Origin: Rhodocyclaceae bacterium
GTDB taxonomy: Bacteria; Pseudomonadota; Gammaproteobacteria; Burkholderiales; Rhodocyclaceae
DNA length: 64,000 nucleotides
Reading direction: 5' to 3'
Assembly: GCA_016702335.1 (NCBI GenBank)
Contig: JADJEF010000003.1
Location: 372,001-436,000 of the forward strand
The notes beneath the pieces are model-generated. The model saw only the letters and a list, made by a program, of their open reading frames with translations. It did no database searches and was not told the origin of the DNA. Shown here piece by piece: positions 26,977-35,643 of the stretch; the stretch's first letter is position 1, and each line of letters opens with the position of its first letter. The position numbers were made by a program, and so were the translations under genes.

Positions 26977-29900
26977 TTGGCAGGACTCGCTTCCTTGGGT
27001 TTATCGACAAGGGGTGGGATGGTGCCCTGCTTGTCGACTTTCGGGTCACCCCAACTGCCGGTCACCGAGTAATCGTAAGCAAAAGCGCGATCCAGAGGAT
27101 CGGAAAACAGCTTTTGCGTCGCCCACACGGCCGCGCCTATTACCGGATTGGCAATCATGGTGCCGACGGTGAGGCTGTCGCCCAGCGCTGGCTGAATGCG
27201 CACGCTCAGGTTCTGCGTCTCGTGCCCCAGATCGATCTGGCCGCGCATGACGACCTTGGCGGCCGGACCGCGCACCTCCAGATTGTCGGTCGTCATCACG
27301 CCTTGGCGCACGGCAAAATCGCCGGCGATCTTGTCGAAGGCGAAGCCCTGGCTGAACAGGTCGCGGAAGTCGAAGGTAATGCGCCTGGGGATCGACTGCA
27401 GGCTGAGGATGCCCAGCAGACGCCCGACGCCCGGCTCAAGTTTGTTGAACTGACCGTCGCGCGCCTCGATCTCGAAGTTGCCAGCCAGACTGGCAAAGTC
27501 AACGCTGGTCGGGGCGCCGGCCCAGCTCAGTTTGCCCTGCGCATTACCCGCGCCCCGGCGCAGCGTTCCAGGAAAGCCCAGGCGCTCAAAGCCATGTTCG
27601 AGCGATTTGGCGTCGGCGCGAAACTCGGTGTGGGTCTGCCCCTCCGGCTCGCCCTTGTCGCCGGCGGCCCAGCGTATCGTGCCGTCCAGCGTGATGTCGG
27701 GATTGCGTACCGATAGCCGGGCATCCCAGAGGCCGGCTTTGCTGGTGGCGTTGAGTTTGAGTTGGCCAAGGTCGAGTTGCTTGTACGCAAAGCGCTCGAT
27801 GGTGAGATCGGTCACCGGCAACTGCCGGTGCGGTGCGGTGGCTGCCGGGGGGATGGCAGGCGGCGCTGCGCCGTTGTCGTGTGCTTCCGGAATGGTCAGC
27901 TGACTGAGGGTGCCTGTCAGCCGTCCGGTGCCTTGCTCGCGGTAGTCGAGCGCGCCGGCGATATTGCTGCCACGAATCTCGGCATGCACGCTGCCTTCGC
28001 CCGCGCTATCGGCACTGCGCCTGGCACTCAGGCGTGTGGCACCGAAGTCGCGCCCGCGCACGGTCAGCTTGTCGGTGCGCAACTCCAGGCTGCTGGCCGG
28101 CCACGCGCTTGCAGGCGTCACAGGTGGAACAGGTGCCGGCGTGGCAGACAAGGCGTTGCTCGGCGCAGTGTCAAGCTCAGTCCAGGCATCGAGATCAATC
28201 AGTGGCAGATCCACGGTCACCAGTACATCACGTTCGGGCACACGCAGCGGGCTGCGACCCACACTCACAGCGCCGCGCACGAGTTTGTAGTGATCGGTGG
28301 CGGCATCCAGTTGGCGAATGAGTTGGCCGCTGATCTGCTTGCCTAGGCTGAGCTCATGGACTTCTTCCGCAGGCAAAATCGCCGTGTTACCAGCGCCGAC
28401 TTGCCGTAACGGTGCCTTTTTCGGCAAGGGCTTGCGCTCGTAACGCGCTGGCAGGCTCTCGCTGGCGGTCTTGGCCAGCGGCGCAGGCAGCGTCGAGCCC
28501 AGGCCGATGAGACTGGAAGCAAACACCATGTCGGTCCCCTTGCTGCCAATGCGCACGGTGCCATTCCATTTACTGCTGCCGGACAGCTTTCCGGCAATAG
28601 TGCTGGTGGCAAGCGCCGGCACTTCGCGCAGATGGGTCGCCCTGATCTCGCCCCCGGTGCTGATGCTAACCACGCTATTTTCGGTCTTGATGCGGCCGAA
28701 GATCGGGCCGCCGAGAAACGTGCCGCTGAGGCTGTTGCTGCTCAGGCTGTCGCCGGTAAAGTTGAGCTGCCCGGTGATGCCGGTAACCGGCGGCAGTTCC
28801 GGGTCGAGGGTCATGGTATTGCTGTCGAACCGATAGGCACCGGTAATTCTGGAGTTATCCATTTCCTCCAGGGGCAGAAACAGCCCCAGATCAAGCTGGC
28901 CGTTACCCTGAGCCAGCATCGGACGGGTGGCATGGTCGAGCATCGCGCTGACCGGGCTGGCTTCGATAAAACGCAGGAATTCGCTGGTTGGCCCCGCCAC
29001 CGTGCCGGTGATGACCAGTGGTGTCGGCAGCAGGCTCAGGTCGGAAATTTGTGCCTGCACCTTGCTCAAACTGGCCTCCAGGGAGCGAGCGCTATCAATG
29101 GAAATCAGCATGCCGGCACCGTTGAACAGCATTTGTCCCTGAATATTGTCAATGACCGGCCAGCCTGGGGCGTAGTCAAGGCGGACATCGTTGAGCCGGC
29201 CCCGCACCTCAAAGCTGCCCTGGGCCGGGTCGCGGAAGGGGAAATCGTAGAGCTTGCCGCGCAGCGCCAGACTGATCTGGGTCGCCTGCCCGCCCAGAAT
29301 GCTGTCACGCAGCCATTCGCGGGCATCGTTGCCGGCCACCAGCGGCATATAGCGCCAGATCGCGGTGCCATTGGCGCGGGTGATCTGGGCCGACAGATCA
29401 ATCTGCCCGGCGGGACTGTCGGTCACCGGGTACCAGAGGCCCTTGGCAGTGCCGGCCACATCCCGGTTTTCGAACGTCAGCCGGCGCAGGTTGATCACCG
29501 GAGCGCCGTTGGTCTTTTTGTTCCGGTTCCACTCAATCACGGCATCGAGCTTGCCCAGCGGTACTACCGGGTCGGCGAAGACCTCCGGCAGGTCAATCGC
29601 GGTATCGCTGCCGGTAAGCGTCAGGCGGCCGCTGTCCTGATCACCCAGTACTTGCCCGCTGATGTTCTGGACGCCGGGCGTGACGCCACGCGCCTTCAGC
29701 CACAGTTGTTCGACACGGCCGCTGACATTCCATCGTTCCGGGGTCTGGGAAGAGCCGCTCCAGCCCGCCCGCAGATCGGTCAGCCGGCCTCGCGGCGCCA
29801 GTTGCTGCAGGCTAGTGGCAAATTCGGTGGGCAGGGGCAGGTGACTCGCAATCGAGGCTACTGACTCCAGATCCAGGGTATTGATGCTGGCGTTGGCCAC

Positions 29901-31034
29901 GACATGGGTGTCGTCGGGGTGATGAATGTTGATGTCTACGTTGGTCGGGGGCAGGCGCAGCCCCTTGGTGGTCAGCAGCTGCAGATTTTCCGTGGTCACC
30001 GAGGTGGCCTGCCGATGATGCTCGATGACCACCCGTCCGGTCAGCTCGCGCAGTGCCAGCGTGGGCAGTTGCGCACCCAGGCGGCTGCGCAGACTTTGCA
30101 AGCGCATGTCGGCGGTCAGCTTGCGTACCGACTGATCGGCAAAATCCATCCATATGCGCAGACTTCCATTCCCTTCGCTCAGTTCTGCCGGTGGGTCAAA
30201 CCAGGGACGCAGGGCATCAATGTGGGCGTTTTCCAGATTCAGGTAGATTTCTCCGCTCCACTCGCGCCAGGTAGTGGCGCCACGGCCGAGCAGTTCTGCG
30301 CGCAGATCGAGACTGCTGGCCAGGGGGGCCAGTTGTTCCGCTTTCAGCCCCAAGCGGTGCTTGCGCCCGGCGTTTTCGAGACGCAACTGCACCCGTGGCA
30401 CCTCAAGCACTGGCGCCCCGCGTGACTCATCGTGCCAGCGCACGTGCGCATTGCGGATCACGACACTATGCTGGGCCAGCAGCCAGTCTGCAGCCGAACT
30501 GTTGGTGTCGCCATCGGGCGTCATGGCGATGCCGGCGACCAACAGGCGACCTTCCCGGGTGCGTTGCACGCTGAGCTCGGGTGCCGTGATTTCCAGGTGC
30601 GAGAGGCGCAACTGCCACAGCACAAAGCTATCCCAACCCAGATGGGCTTCGACATTGGCCAGTTGCAGCGCCGGTTGCTGCGCGGTATCGCTGATGACCA
30701 GATCACGCAGACGCAAGGCCGGGCGCAGGCCGATCCAATAGGTGTCGAGGGCACCAATGCTGACCGGCCGCTCCAGAACACGGCTGATTTGCGCCTCGAT
30801 TTCCGGGCGGTAGCTGGCAATCTCCGGCATGACCCAGTAACGCAGGGCAATGACCAGGGCCACGAAGACGAAGTAGATGAACAGCAGCAGGCGCCAAAGC
30901 CAGCGGAAGATGCGGCGCACCACGGGCGTACGCATCGGTGCGCGAATCGACTCCGGCACCTGCTCCGCCAAGGTGTCACCGAGTTGTTCCGCCGCCTGAT
31001 CAAGGCGCTGGATGGGATTGTGGGGCGAGTGCAA
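26973..31034 (-). CDS. yhdP: YhdP-family AsmA-like phospholipid transport protein, carrying an in-frame repeat
   Basis: YhdP is a giant AsmA-like protein anchored in the inner membrane that bridges the periplasm and moves phospholipids to the outer membrane. The 1353-residue length is typical. A single membrane helix lies near residues 45-67 (LLLFIYFVFVALVIALRYWV) and is followed by a long beta-rich repeat region and the conserved C-terminal DUF3971/AsmA part (EIEARDGQFNKLEPGVGRLLG). At about residues 877-886 the sequence RQVGAGNTAI is encoded exactly by one copy of the dispersed repeat. It is divergent from glnE across a 175-base gap and coupled to the nitrilase gene downstream. Confidence 0.92.
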   Translation of the reverse strand: MHSPHNPIQRLDQAAEQLGDTLAEQVPESIRAPMRTPVVRRIFRWLWRLLLFIYFVFVALVIALRYWVMPEIASYRPEIEAQISRVLERPVSIGALDTYWIGLRPALRLRDLVISDTAQQPALQLANVEAHLGWDSFVLWQLRLSHLEITAPELSVQRTREGRLLVAGIAMTPDGDTNSSAADWLLAQHSVVIRNAHVRWHDESRGAPVLEVPRVQLRLENAGRKHRLGLKAEQLAPLASSLDLRAELLGRGATTWREWSGEIYLNLENAHIDALRPWFDPPAELSEGNGSLRIWMDFADQSVRKLTADMRLQSLRSRLGAQLPTLALRELTGRVVIEHHRQATSVTTENLQLLTTKGLRLPPTNVDINIHHPDDTHVVANASINTLDLESVASIASHLPLPTEFATSLQQLAPRGRLTDLRAGWSGSSQTPERWNVSGRVEQLWLKARGVTPGVQNISGQVLGDQDSGRLTLTGSDTAIDLPEVFADPVVPLGKLDAVIEWNRNKKTNGAPVINLRRLTFENRDVAGTAKGLWYPVTDSPAGQIDLSAQITRANGTAIWRYMPLVAGNDAREWLRDSILGGQATQISLALRGKLYDFPFRDPAQGSFEVRGRLNDVRLDYAPGWPVIDNIQGQMLFNGAGMLISIDSARSLEASLSKVQAQISDLSLLPTPLVITGTVAGPTSEFLRFIEASPVSAMLDHATRPMLAQGNGQLDLGLFLPLEEMDNSRITGAYRFDSNTMTLDPELPPVTGITGQLNFTGDSLSSNSLSGTFLGGPIFGRIKTENSVVSISTGGEIRATHLREVPALATSTIAGKLSGSSKWNGTVRIGSKGTDMVFASSLIGLGSTLPAPLAKTASESLPARYERKPLPKKAPLRQVGAGNTAILPAEEVHELSLGKQISGQLIRQLDAATDHYKLVRGAVSVGRSPLRVPERDVLVTVDLPLIDLDAWTELDTAPSNALSATPAPVPPVTPASAWPASSLELRTDKLTVRGRDFGATRLSARRSADSAGEGSVHAEIRGSNIAGALDYREQGTGRLTGTLSQLTIPEAHDNGAAPPAIPPAATAPHRQLPVTDLTIERFAYKQLDLGQLKLNATSKAGLWDARLSVRNPDITLDGTIRWAAGDKGEPEGQTHTEFRADAKSLEHGFERLGFPGTLRRGAGNAQGKLSWAGAPTSVDFASLAGNFEIEARDGQFNKLEPGVGRLLGILSLQSIPRRITFDFRDLFSQGFAFDKIAGDFAVRQGVMTTDNLEVRGPAAKVVMRGQIDLGHETQNLSVRIQPALGDSLTVGTMIANPVIGAAVWATQKLFSDPLDRAFAYDYSVTGSWGDPKVDKQGTIPPLVDKPKEASPAK
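28377..28406 (+). repeat. 30-bp dispersed repeat, copy 6, inside yhdP
   Basis: It differs from copy 4 by a single base near its outer end. It occupies exactly ten codons of yhdP and adds no stop. In that frame the repeat reads RQVGAGNTAI. Confidence 0.85.
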
Positions 31035-31209
31035 GAGTCGTAGGCGGGCGGAAGAGTCTGAGGCTGCGTCTAGAATAGGCGGCGCCGTACAAGAGCGGCC
31101 GCAGGCATGGCGCGACAGGCGATGTGTGCGGTGCCCATTCTAGCCCATGCCCCCTTTATGTCTGGTTCGCCAAGGCACCGGGGGTAGTTTGTCGCCGAAG
31201 CCCGATGCC

Positions 31210-33882
31210 ATGACCTTGCCCCTTGATTGTTCCCGCTTTTTGCAGCGCCTGTTCGCCGCTCGCCCCGAGCTTGAAATGCTTTGCCAAGAGCGTATTGAAA
31301 CCCCGGTCACCCGCGAGGAGTTGCTAGCACTCAGCGCCACCGGGGTGCTCGATGACGACACCCTCAAGCGTGCCCTGCGGCGCTTCAAGCAGGAGGCCTA
31401 TGCCCGCATTGCGACCCGCGATCTCGCGCAGAAGGCTCCCCTTGCCGAGGTGACCGAGGGCATGACCCTGATCGCCGAGATGGCGATTGACCGCGCGCTC
31501 GACGTGCATACCCGCCTGTTGCAGGCGCGCTATGGCACGCCGCGCAGTGCCGAGGGTGTCGCTCAGCAGTTGATTGTGATTGGTATGGGCAAGCTGGGCG
31601 GGCGCGAGCTCAATGCCTCGTCGGACATTGACCTGATTTTTGTCTACCCCGATGATGGTGACACCGACGGTGAGCGCAGTATTTCCAATTTCGACTATTT
31701 CAGCCGCCTGGGTCGTGCGCTGATCAATGCCATCGGCGACATTACCGAGGACGGCCAGGTGTTTCGTGTGGATATGCGCCTGCGCCCCAATGGCGATTCC
31801 GGGCCGCTGGTGTGCTCGTTTGACATGCTGGAAAACTATTTCATCGGCCAGGGCCGCGAGTGGGAACGTTATGCGTGGATCAAGGCGCGCCCTCTTACTG
31901 GCAATGGCGCGGGTGAGCGTCATGCCGAATTGGAGGCGATACGGCGTCCCTTCGTATTTCGCAAGTATCTGGATTTCGGTGCCATCAATGCCATGCGTGA
32001 TCTGCACGCCCAGATCCGCCGCGAAGTGGCGAAGAAGGACATGGCCGCCAATGTCAAGCTCGGTCCGGGCGGCATTCGCGAGATCGAGTTCATTGCCCAG
32101 GTGTTCCAGCTGATCCGTGGCGGGCGTGAGCCGACGCTGCAGATCAAGCCGACCTTGACCGTGCTGGCGCGCCTGGCGGAGCAGGGCGTGCTGACGCCGG
32201 AGACCGTCAAGGCAATGTCTGATGCCTACGACTTGCTCCGGTGTATCGAACATCGGCTCCAGTACCTCGATGATGCCCAGACGCACAGCCTGCCGGACTC
32301 CGAAGAAGACCGCTTGCGGGTGGCGCGGGCGATGGGCTTCGCGTGCTACGGCGACATGATGGCGGTGGTCGATGGCTACCGTGCTCACGTTACCCGGCAG
32401 TTTGATGCGGTGTTTGCCGATCCGCGTAGTGGCGATCATGCACTGGCGGCGCTTTGGGTCCATGCCGCCGACGGTGGCGACCAGCGTGAGCAGTACCAGA
32501 GTCTGGGCTTCGCTGACCCCGATGCGGCGGCGCGGCGTGTTGCTGGCGTGCGCGAGGGCGGGCGCTACCGGCAGATGAGCCCGGCCATCCGCGAGCGCTT
32601 TGATGCCTTGGTGCCGCCGGTGATTGAAAGCGCCGCCAAGGCCGACAATCCCGATACCACCCTGGCCCGCGCCCTCAGTTTGCTGGAGACCATCTCCCGT
32701 CGCGCCGCCTATCTGGCGCTGCTACAGCAGTACCCGCACGCACTGGCTAAGCTGGTCGAACTCTTAAGCAGTTCGGGTTGGGCGGCGAGCTACCTGCAGG
32801 CACACCCGATTTTGCTCGATGAACTGCTCGATCCGCGTTTGCTCGATGTGGTGCCCGACTGGCAGCAGGTGACGGCGCAGTTGCAAGAGCGGCTAGATGC
32901 GGCCGAACCGGACACGGAACGGCAGATGGACCTCATGCGCGAGATGCACCACGCACAGGTTTTTCGCCTGATGGCGCAGGATGTGGCAGGTTTATACACG
33001 GTCGAAAAGCTCGCTGATCATTTGTCGCAACTGGCCGATATCCTCCTCGACGCGGCGATCATCCGTGTCTGGCGCAAGCTGCTGACCCGGCATAGCGAGA
33101 CACCGCACTTCGCCATCATCAGCTATGGCAAGCTGGGCGGGAAAGAGCTGGGCTATGCCTCCGATCTCGACCTGGTGTTTTTATTTGATGACCCGGCGCC
33201 CGATGCCGGAACCATCTATTCGCGCCTGGGCACGCGCCTGAACACCTGGCTGTCGGCGCAGACCTCGGCCGGCCAACTCTTCGATACCGATTTGCGTCTG
33301 CGTCCGAACGGCGACTCCGGCCTGGTGGTGAGTTCGGTGGAGGCTTTCCGCCAGTACCAACTCGAATCCGCCTGGGTCTGGGAGCATCAGGCGCTGACCC
33401 GCGCCCGCTTCTCCGCCGGCGATCCGGCCGTGGGGGCTGCCTTTGAAAAAATCCGCATCGAGGTTTTGCGTCAGCAGCGCGATTTGCCCATCCTGCGCGC
33501 AGAGGTCGCCGCGATGCGCGAAAAGATGCGCGAGACGCATGGCACCAAGGGCGATGCCCGGGTGAGCGTGTTTGACCTCAAGCACGACGCCGGCGGGCTG
33601 GTCGATGTCGAATTCATCATCCAGTATCTGGTGCTCGGCCATTCGCATCAGCATGAGGCACTGACTGGCAATCTCGGTAACATTGCCCTGCTTGGCATTG
33701 CCGCCGATCTGGGGTTGATTCCCGGTGCGCTGGCGGGTGCCGCACAGTCGGCCTACCGGCAGTTGCGCCGCCTTCAGCACCGACTGCGTCTCAATGATGA
33801 AAAAGCCCGTGTAGAACCAGCGGAGGTTGCCGAGGAAACAGCGGCGATCAAACGCTTGTGGGGCGCAGTGATGGGCGTCTGA
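31210..33882 (+). CDS. glnE: bifunctional glutamine synthetase adenylyltransferase/deadenylase
   Basis: GlnE adenylylates and de-adenylylates glutamine synthetase in response to PII and glutamine. The 890-residue protein has two nucleotidyltransferase domains: GMGKLGGRELNASSDIDL near residue 126 (deadenylase half) and SYGKLGGKELGYASDLDL near residue 637 (adenylylase half). Each is followed by the conserved RLRPNGDSG. The ATG at 31210 fits the family start; an in-frame start 63 bases upstream would add non-conserved residues. A diverged second copy of its last 99 codons lies at 38736-39032, about 4.9 kb downstream. Confidence 0.95.
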   Translation: MTLPLDCSRFLQRLFAARPELEMLCQERIETPVTREELLALSATGVLDDDTLKRALRRFKQEAYARIATRDLAQKAPLAEVTEGMTLIAEMAIDRALDVHTRLLQARYGTPRSAEGVAQQLIVIGMGKLGGRELNASSDIDLIFVYPDDGDTDGERSISNFDYFSRLGRALINAIGDITEDGQVFRVDMRLRPNGDSGPLVCSFDMLENYFIGQGREWERYAWIKARPLTGNGAGERHAELEAIRRPFVFRKYLDFGAINAMRDLHAQIRREVAKKDMAANVKLGPGGIREIEFIAQVFQLIRGGREPTLQIKPTLTVLARLAEQGVLTPETVKAMSDAYDLLRCIEHRLQYLDDAQTHSLPDSEEDRLRVARAMGFACYGDMMAVVDGYRAHVTRQFDAVFADPRSGDHALAALWVHAADGGDQREQYQSLGFADPDAAARRVAGVREGGRYRQMSPAIRERFDALVPPVIESAAKADNPDTTLARALSLLETISRRAAYLALLQQYPHALAKLVELLSSSGWAASYLQAHPILLDELLDPRLLDVVPDWQQVTAQLQERLDAAEPDTERQMDLMREMHHAQVFRLMAQDVAGLYTVEKLADHLSQLADILLDAAIIRVWRKLLTRHSETPHFAIISYGKLGGKELGYASDLDLVFLFDDPAPDAGTIYSRLGTRLNTWLSAQTSAGQLFDTDLRLRPNGDSGLVVSSVEAFRQYQLESAWVWEHQALTRARFSAGDPAVGAAFEKIRIEVLRQQRDLPILRAEVAAMREKMRETHGTKGDARVSVFDLKHDAGGLVDVEFIIQYLVLGHSHQHEALTGNLGNIALLGIAADLGLIPGALAGAAQSAYRQLRRLQHRLRLNDEKARVEPAEVAEETAAIKRLWGAVMGV

Positions 33883-34043
33883 CCGTCAATCGCGGGGGCG
33901 AGGCTGCGCAAAGCCAAGCCCGGACGGGGCGCCAGAGCACATGACATTGCCGGCATTCACGCGCAAAGGTTCCGGCGAGCAGGGGAGCGAGTTTGGCGAC
34001 TTATTGCAAACTATGGCATCTTCTGACATTTGGGGAAACCGCC

Positions 34044-34292
34044 ATGTCACTTAACGTATCGCTGCCCCCAGAGCTGGAAAACCGCGTGCGCCAGCATGTG
34101 GAATCCGGCCTCTACAGTTCCGCCAGTGAAGTCATCCGCGAAGCCTTACGGTTGTTCGAAGCCTACCAAGGCGTGCAGGCCTCGACGCCCTATATCGTGT
34201 TCTATTTCGTTGATGCCCATGGCATCACGATTGCGCGGGTGTTGCATCACACGCGTGATGTGCCGACGATTGAACACTGGCCTCAACATTAG
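34044..34292 (+). CDS. ParD antitoxin N-terminus fused to ParE toxin C-terminus (deletion chimera)
   Basis: The 82-residue ORF begins like a complete ParD ribbon-helix-helix antitoxin (SLNVSLPPELENRVRQHV, then SSASEVIREALRLFEAYQ, residues 2-43). From about residue 47 it reads PYIVFYFVDAHGITIARVLHHTRDVP, which is the last strand block of a ParE/RelE-fold toxin. A deletion that removed the end of parD and most of parE while keeping frame would explain this. The DNA-binding half looks intact, so the product could still bind its old operator. GGGG lies about seven bases before the ATG. A pipeline would call it simply ParD. Confidence 0.7.
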   Translation: MSLNVSLPPELENRVRQHVESGLYSSASEVIREALRLFEAYQGVQASTPYIVFYFVDAHGITIARVLHHTRDVPTIEHWPQH

Positions 34293-34301
34293 AGACTCAG
34301 C

Positions 34302-34443
34302 GATGGCACCGCCGGCTTCGACACCAAGCAGCTGGCCAATAGCTACAACACCGTCGCCAACGCGCTCGAACAGTTGCAGGGCCTCGCCGTGCTCATCGTG
34401 GGTGCGCTGCTGGTGATGAACAACTATTGCTTCACCATCGGCA
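34302..34443 (+). pseudogene. fragment of type I secretion ABC transporter
   Basis: In one frame this reads KQLANSYNTVANALEQLQ, GLAVLIVGALLVMNN and FTIG, the end of the membrane domain of a peptidase-type or HlyB-like type I secretion ABC transporter. There is no start or nucleotide-binding domain. The same segment recurs at 35678-35789 with many base differences, so the two are related but not a fresh duplication. Confidence 0.7.
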
Positions 34444-34485
34444 GGGGATTCATCACCCAGCCGGCGGCGCGCCGGTTTTCACTGG

Positions 34486-34515
34486 AATCGCCGTTCCGCC
34501 AGCGCCGACTTGCGG
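34486..34515 (+). repeat. 30-bp dispersed repeat, copy 7
   Basis: It lies between the ABC transporter fragment and the 3' end of the convergent nucleotidyltransferase gene. The ABC-fragment frame runs into it. Confidence 0.85.
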
Positions 34516-34535
34516 TTAATTGCGGCCCGGGCCGT

Positions 34536-35369
34536 TCACGCTCGTGACTGGTTCAGCTTCCCTCGCTGAGTGGCCAACCGCGTTTTGGCATACTTGGCGC
34601 GTCCGGTTTCGCACCATTTACGCTGTTGTGCCCAATTTTTCACCGAAAAGTTGGGGAAACGCGTGAAGTTCGCTGGATTGACGGCGCTCATGGCGTCGAT
34701 CTCAAATTCTCCGAACACATAGTGCCCAGCAGGGGATCGGGCAATGCTGGCAATCAGATTAGCGGCTTTGATTGCCTCTTTCTCGGCCTCTGCCGAGTTG
34801 GCGGAAAGCAAGTCGAGCACGTAGCAGCGCGCTATCTCGACTGCGACACGCGCCTGCGCAATGCCGTTGCGCGTACGCTTCTCGGGCAGGCGGCGCAAGT
34901 TCTCGAAGCGGCTGGTGAGGCACAGCAGTGGATGCAGTATGTGGATCGTTGGCTGGCCAGCAAACTGAATCTCAACCGCCAGCGCTTTGATGGACTCGGT
35001 CTCGACCCCGATCAGACCGGTCAAGAAGTCGAGGGTGAGGATCTTGCCTGATTCAGGACTACGCCAAGACAAAACGGCAGAATTGGGCGTATGGTCATCG
35101 AGAGTGGCGATCCGGACTGTCGCATTGATCGCCTTGGCCAAGAACTCGGCATCCTGCCTGGTACCCACAAAATCGGCATCCTGTGTCAGTGCCGGGTAGT
35201 CGGTAACCGGAATCTCGATCTTGTAATGCAAGGCCCAGCCAACGATGGCTTGTCCGCCGACGAGAATGAAATTTCGGGGGGTGGGGTGCTTCTGGATCGC
35301 GTCCAGGACGACAGTGAAGTCCGCAACGGAGAACCAGCCAAATTCGTCGTTTGGCTCGGCAGCGATCAA
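34536..35369 (-). CDS. nucleotidyltransferase-fold protein, uncharacterised
   Basis: The 277-residue protein shows the layout of minimal nucleotidyltransferases such as AbiEii: a glycine pair in FILVGGQAIVGWALHY, then the acidic pair in TQDADFVG, and a later HILHPLLCLTSRFENLRRLPEKRT block where such families carry a Lys/Arg-rich helix. I infer the fold from these motifs only. It overlaps the small upstream ORF by ATGA, so the two are coupled. Its base use is less GC-rich than its neighbours and it sits between two transporter fragments, which suggests acquisition. A toxin-antitoxin or phage-defence role is possible but not shown. Confidence 0.6.
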   Translation of the reverse strand: MIAAEPNDEFGWFSVADFTVVLDAIQKHPTPRNFILVGGQAIVGWALHYKIEIPVTDYPALTQDADFVGTRQDAEFLAKAINATVRIATLDDHTPNSAVLSWRSPESGKILTLDFLTGLIGVETESIKALAVEIQFAGQPTIHILHPLLCLTSRFENLRRLPEKRTRNGIAQARVAVEIARCYVLDLLSANSAEAEKEAIKAANLIASIARSPAGHYVFGEFEIDAMSAVNPANFTRFPNFSVKNWAQQRKWCETGRAKYAKTRLATQRGKLNQSRA

Positions 35370-35551
35370 AGTTTAGGCCAGTGAATGACGCGGCTCTCGA
35401 CGCCCACAGGAAACACGCTGGCACGCTCAATCACTTGAGCGGAGGAGAGGTTCTCTGCCATTACCTGGGCGACAAAACGCGCTTGCCGAGCTTTCTTCTC
35501 GGCGCGCAGCTTGCTGCCCTTGTTTTTGTAGGCTTGAAGTCTTAAAGACAC
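35366..35551 (-). CDS. small basic protein coupled to nucleotidyltransferase
   Basis: The 61-residue product (from GTG at 35551) has a strongly basic N-terminal half (LQAYKNKGSKLRAEKKARQ) and a C-terminal strand-like part ending in VIHWPKL. A TTG at 35584 would add 11 residues. No ribosome-binding site decides between them. The stop overlaps the start of the nucleotidyltransferase gene as ATGA. Its size, charge and position upstream of a nucleotidyltransferase would suit an antitoxin, but I recognise no family. Confidence 0.45.
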   Translation of the reverse strand: MSLRLQAYKNKGSKLRAEKKARQARFVAQVMAENLSSAQVIERASVFPVGVESRVIHWPKL

Positions 35552-35643
35552 GATATCATCAACCAATAAAACCTGTGGTGGCAAAGAGTTACAAACACAG
35601 CGCGAATCATCCGTAAATCGGGAGGGCTTGTCAATGGGGCGTC

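Noticed and set aside
31324..32463. 379-codon open frame opposite glnE
   Set aside because: It is antisense to the catalytic deadenylase region of glnE, with no domain and no ribosome-binding site.
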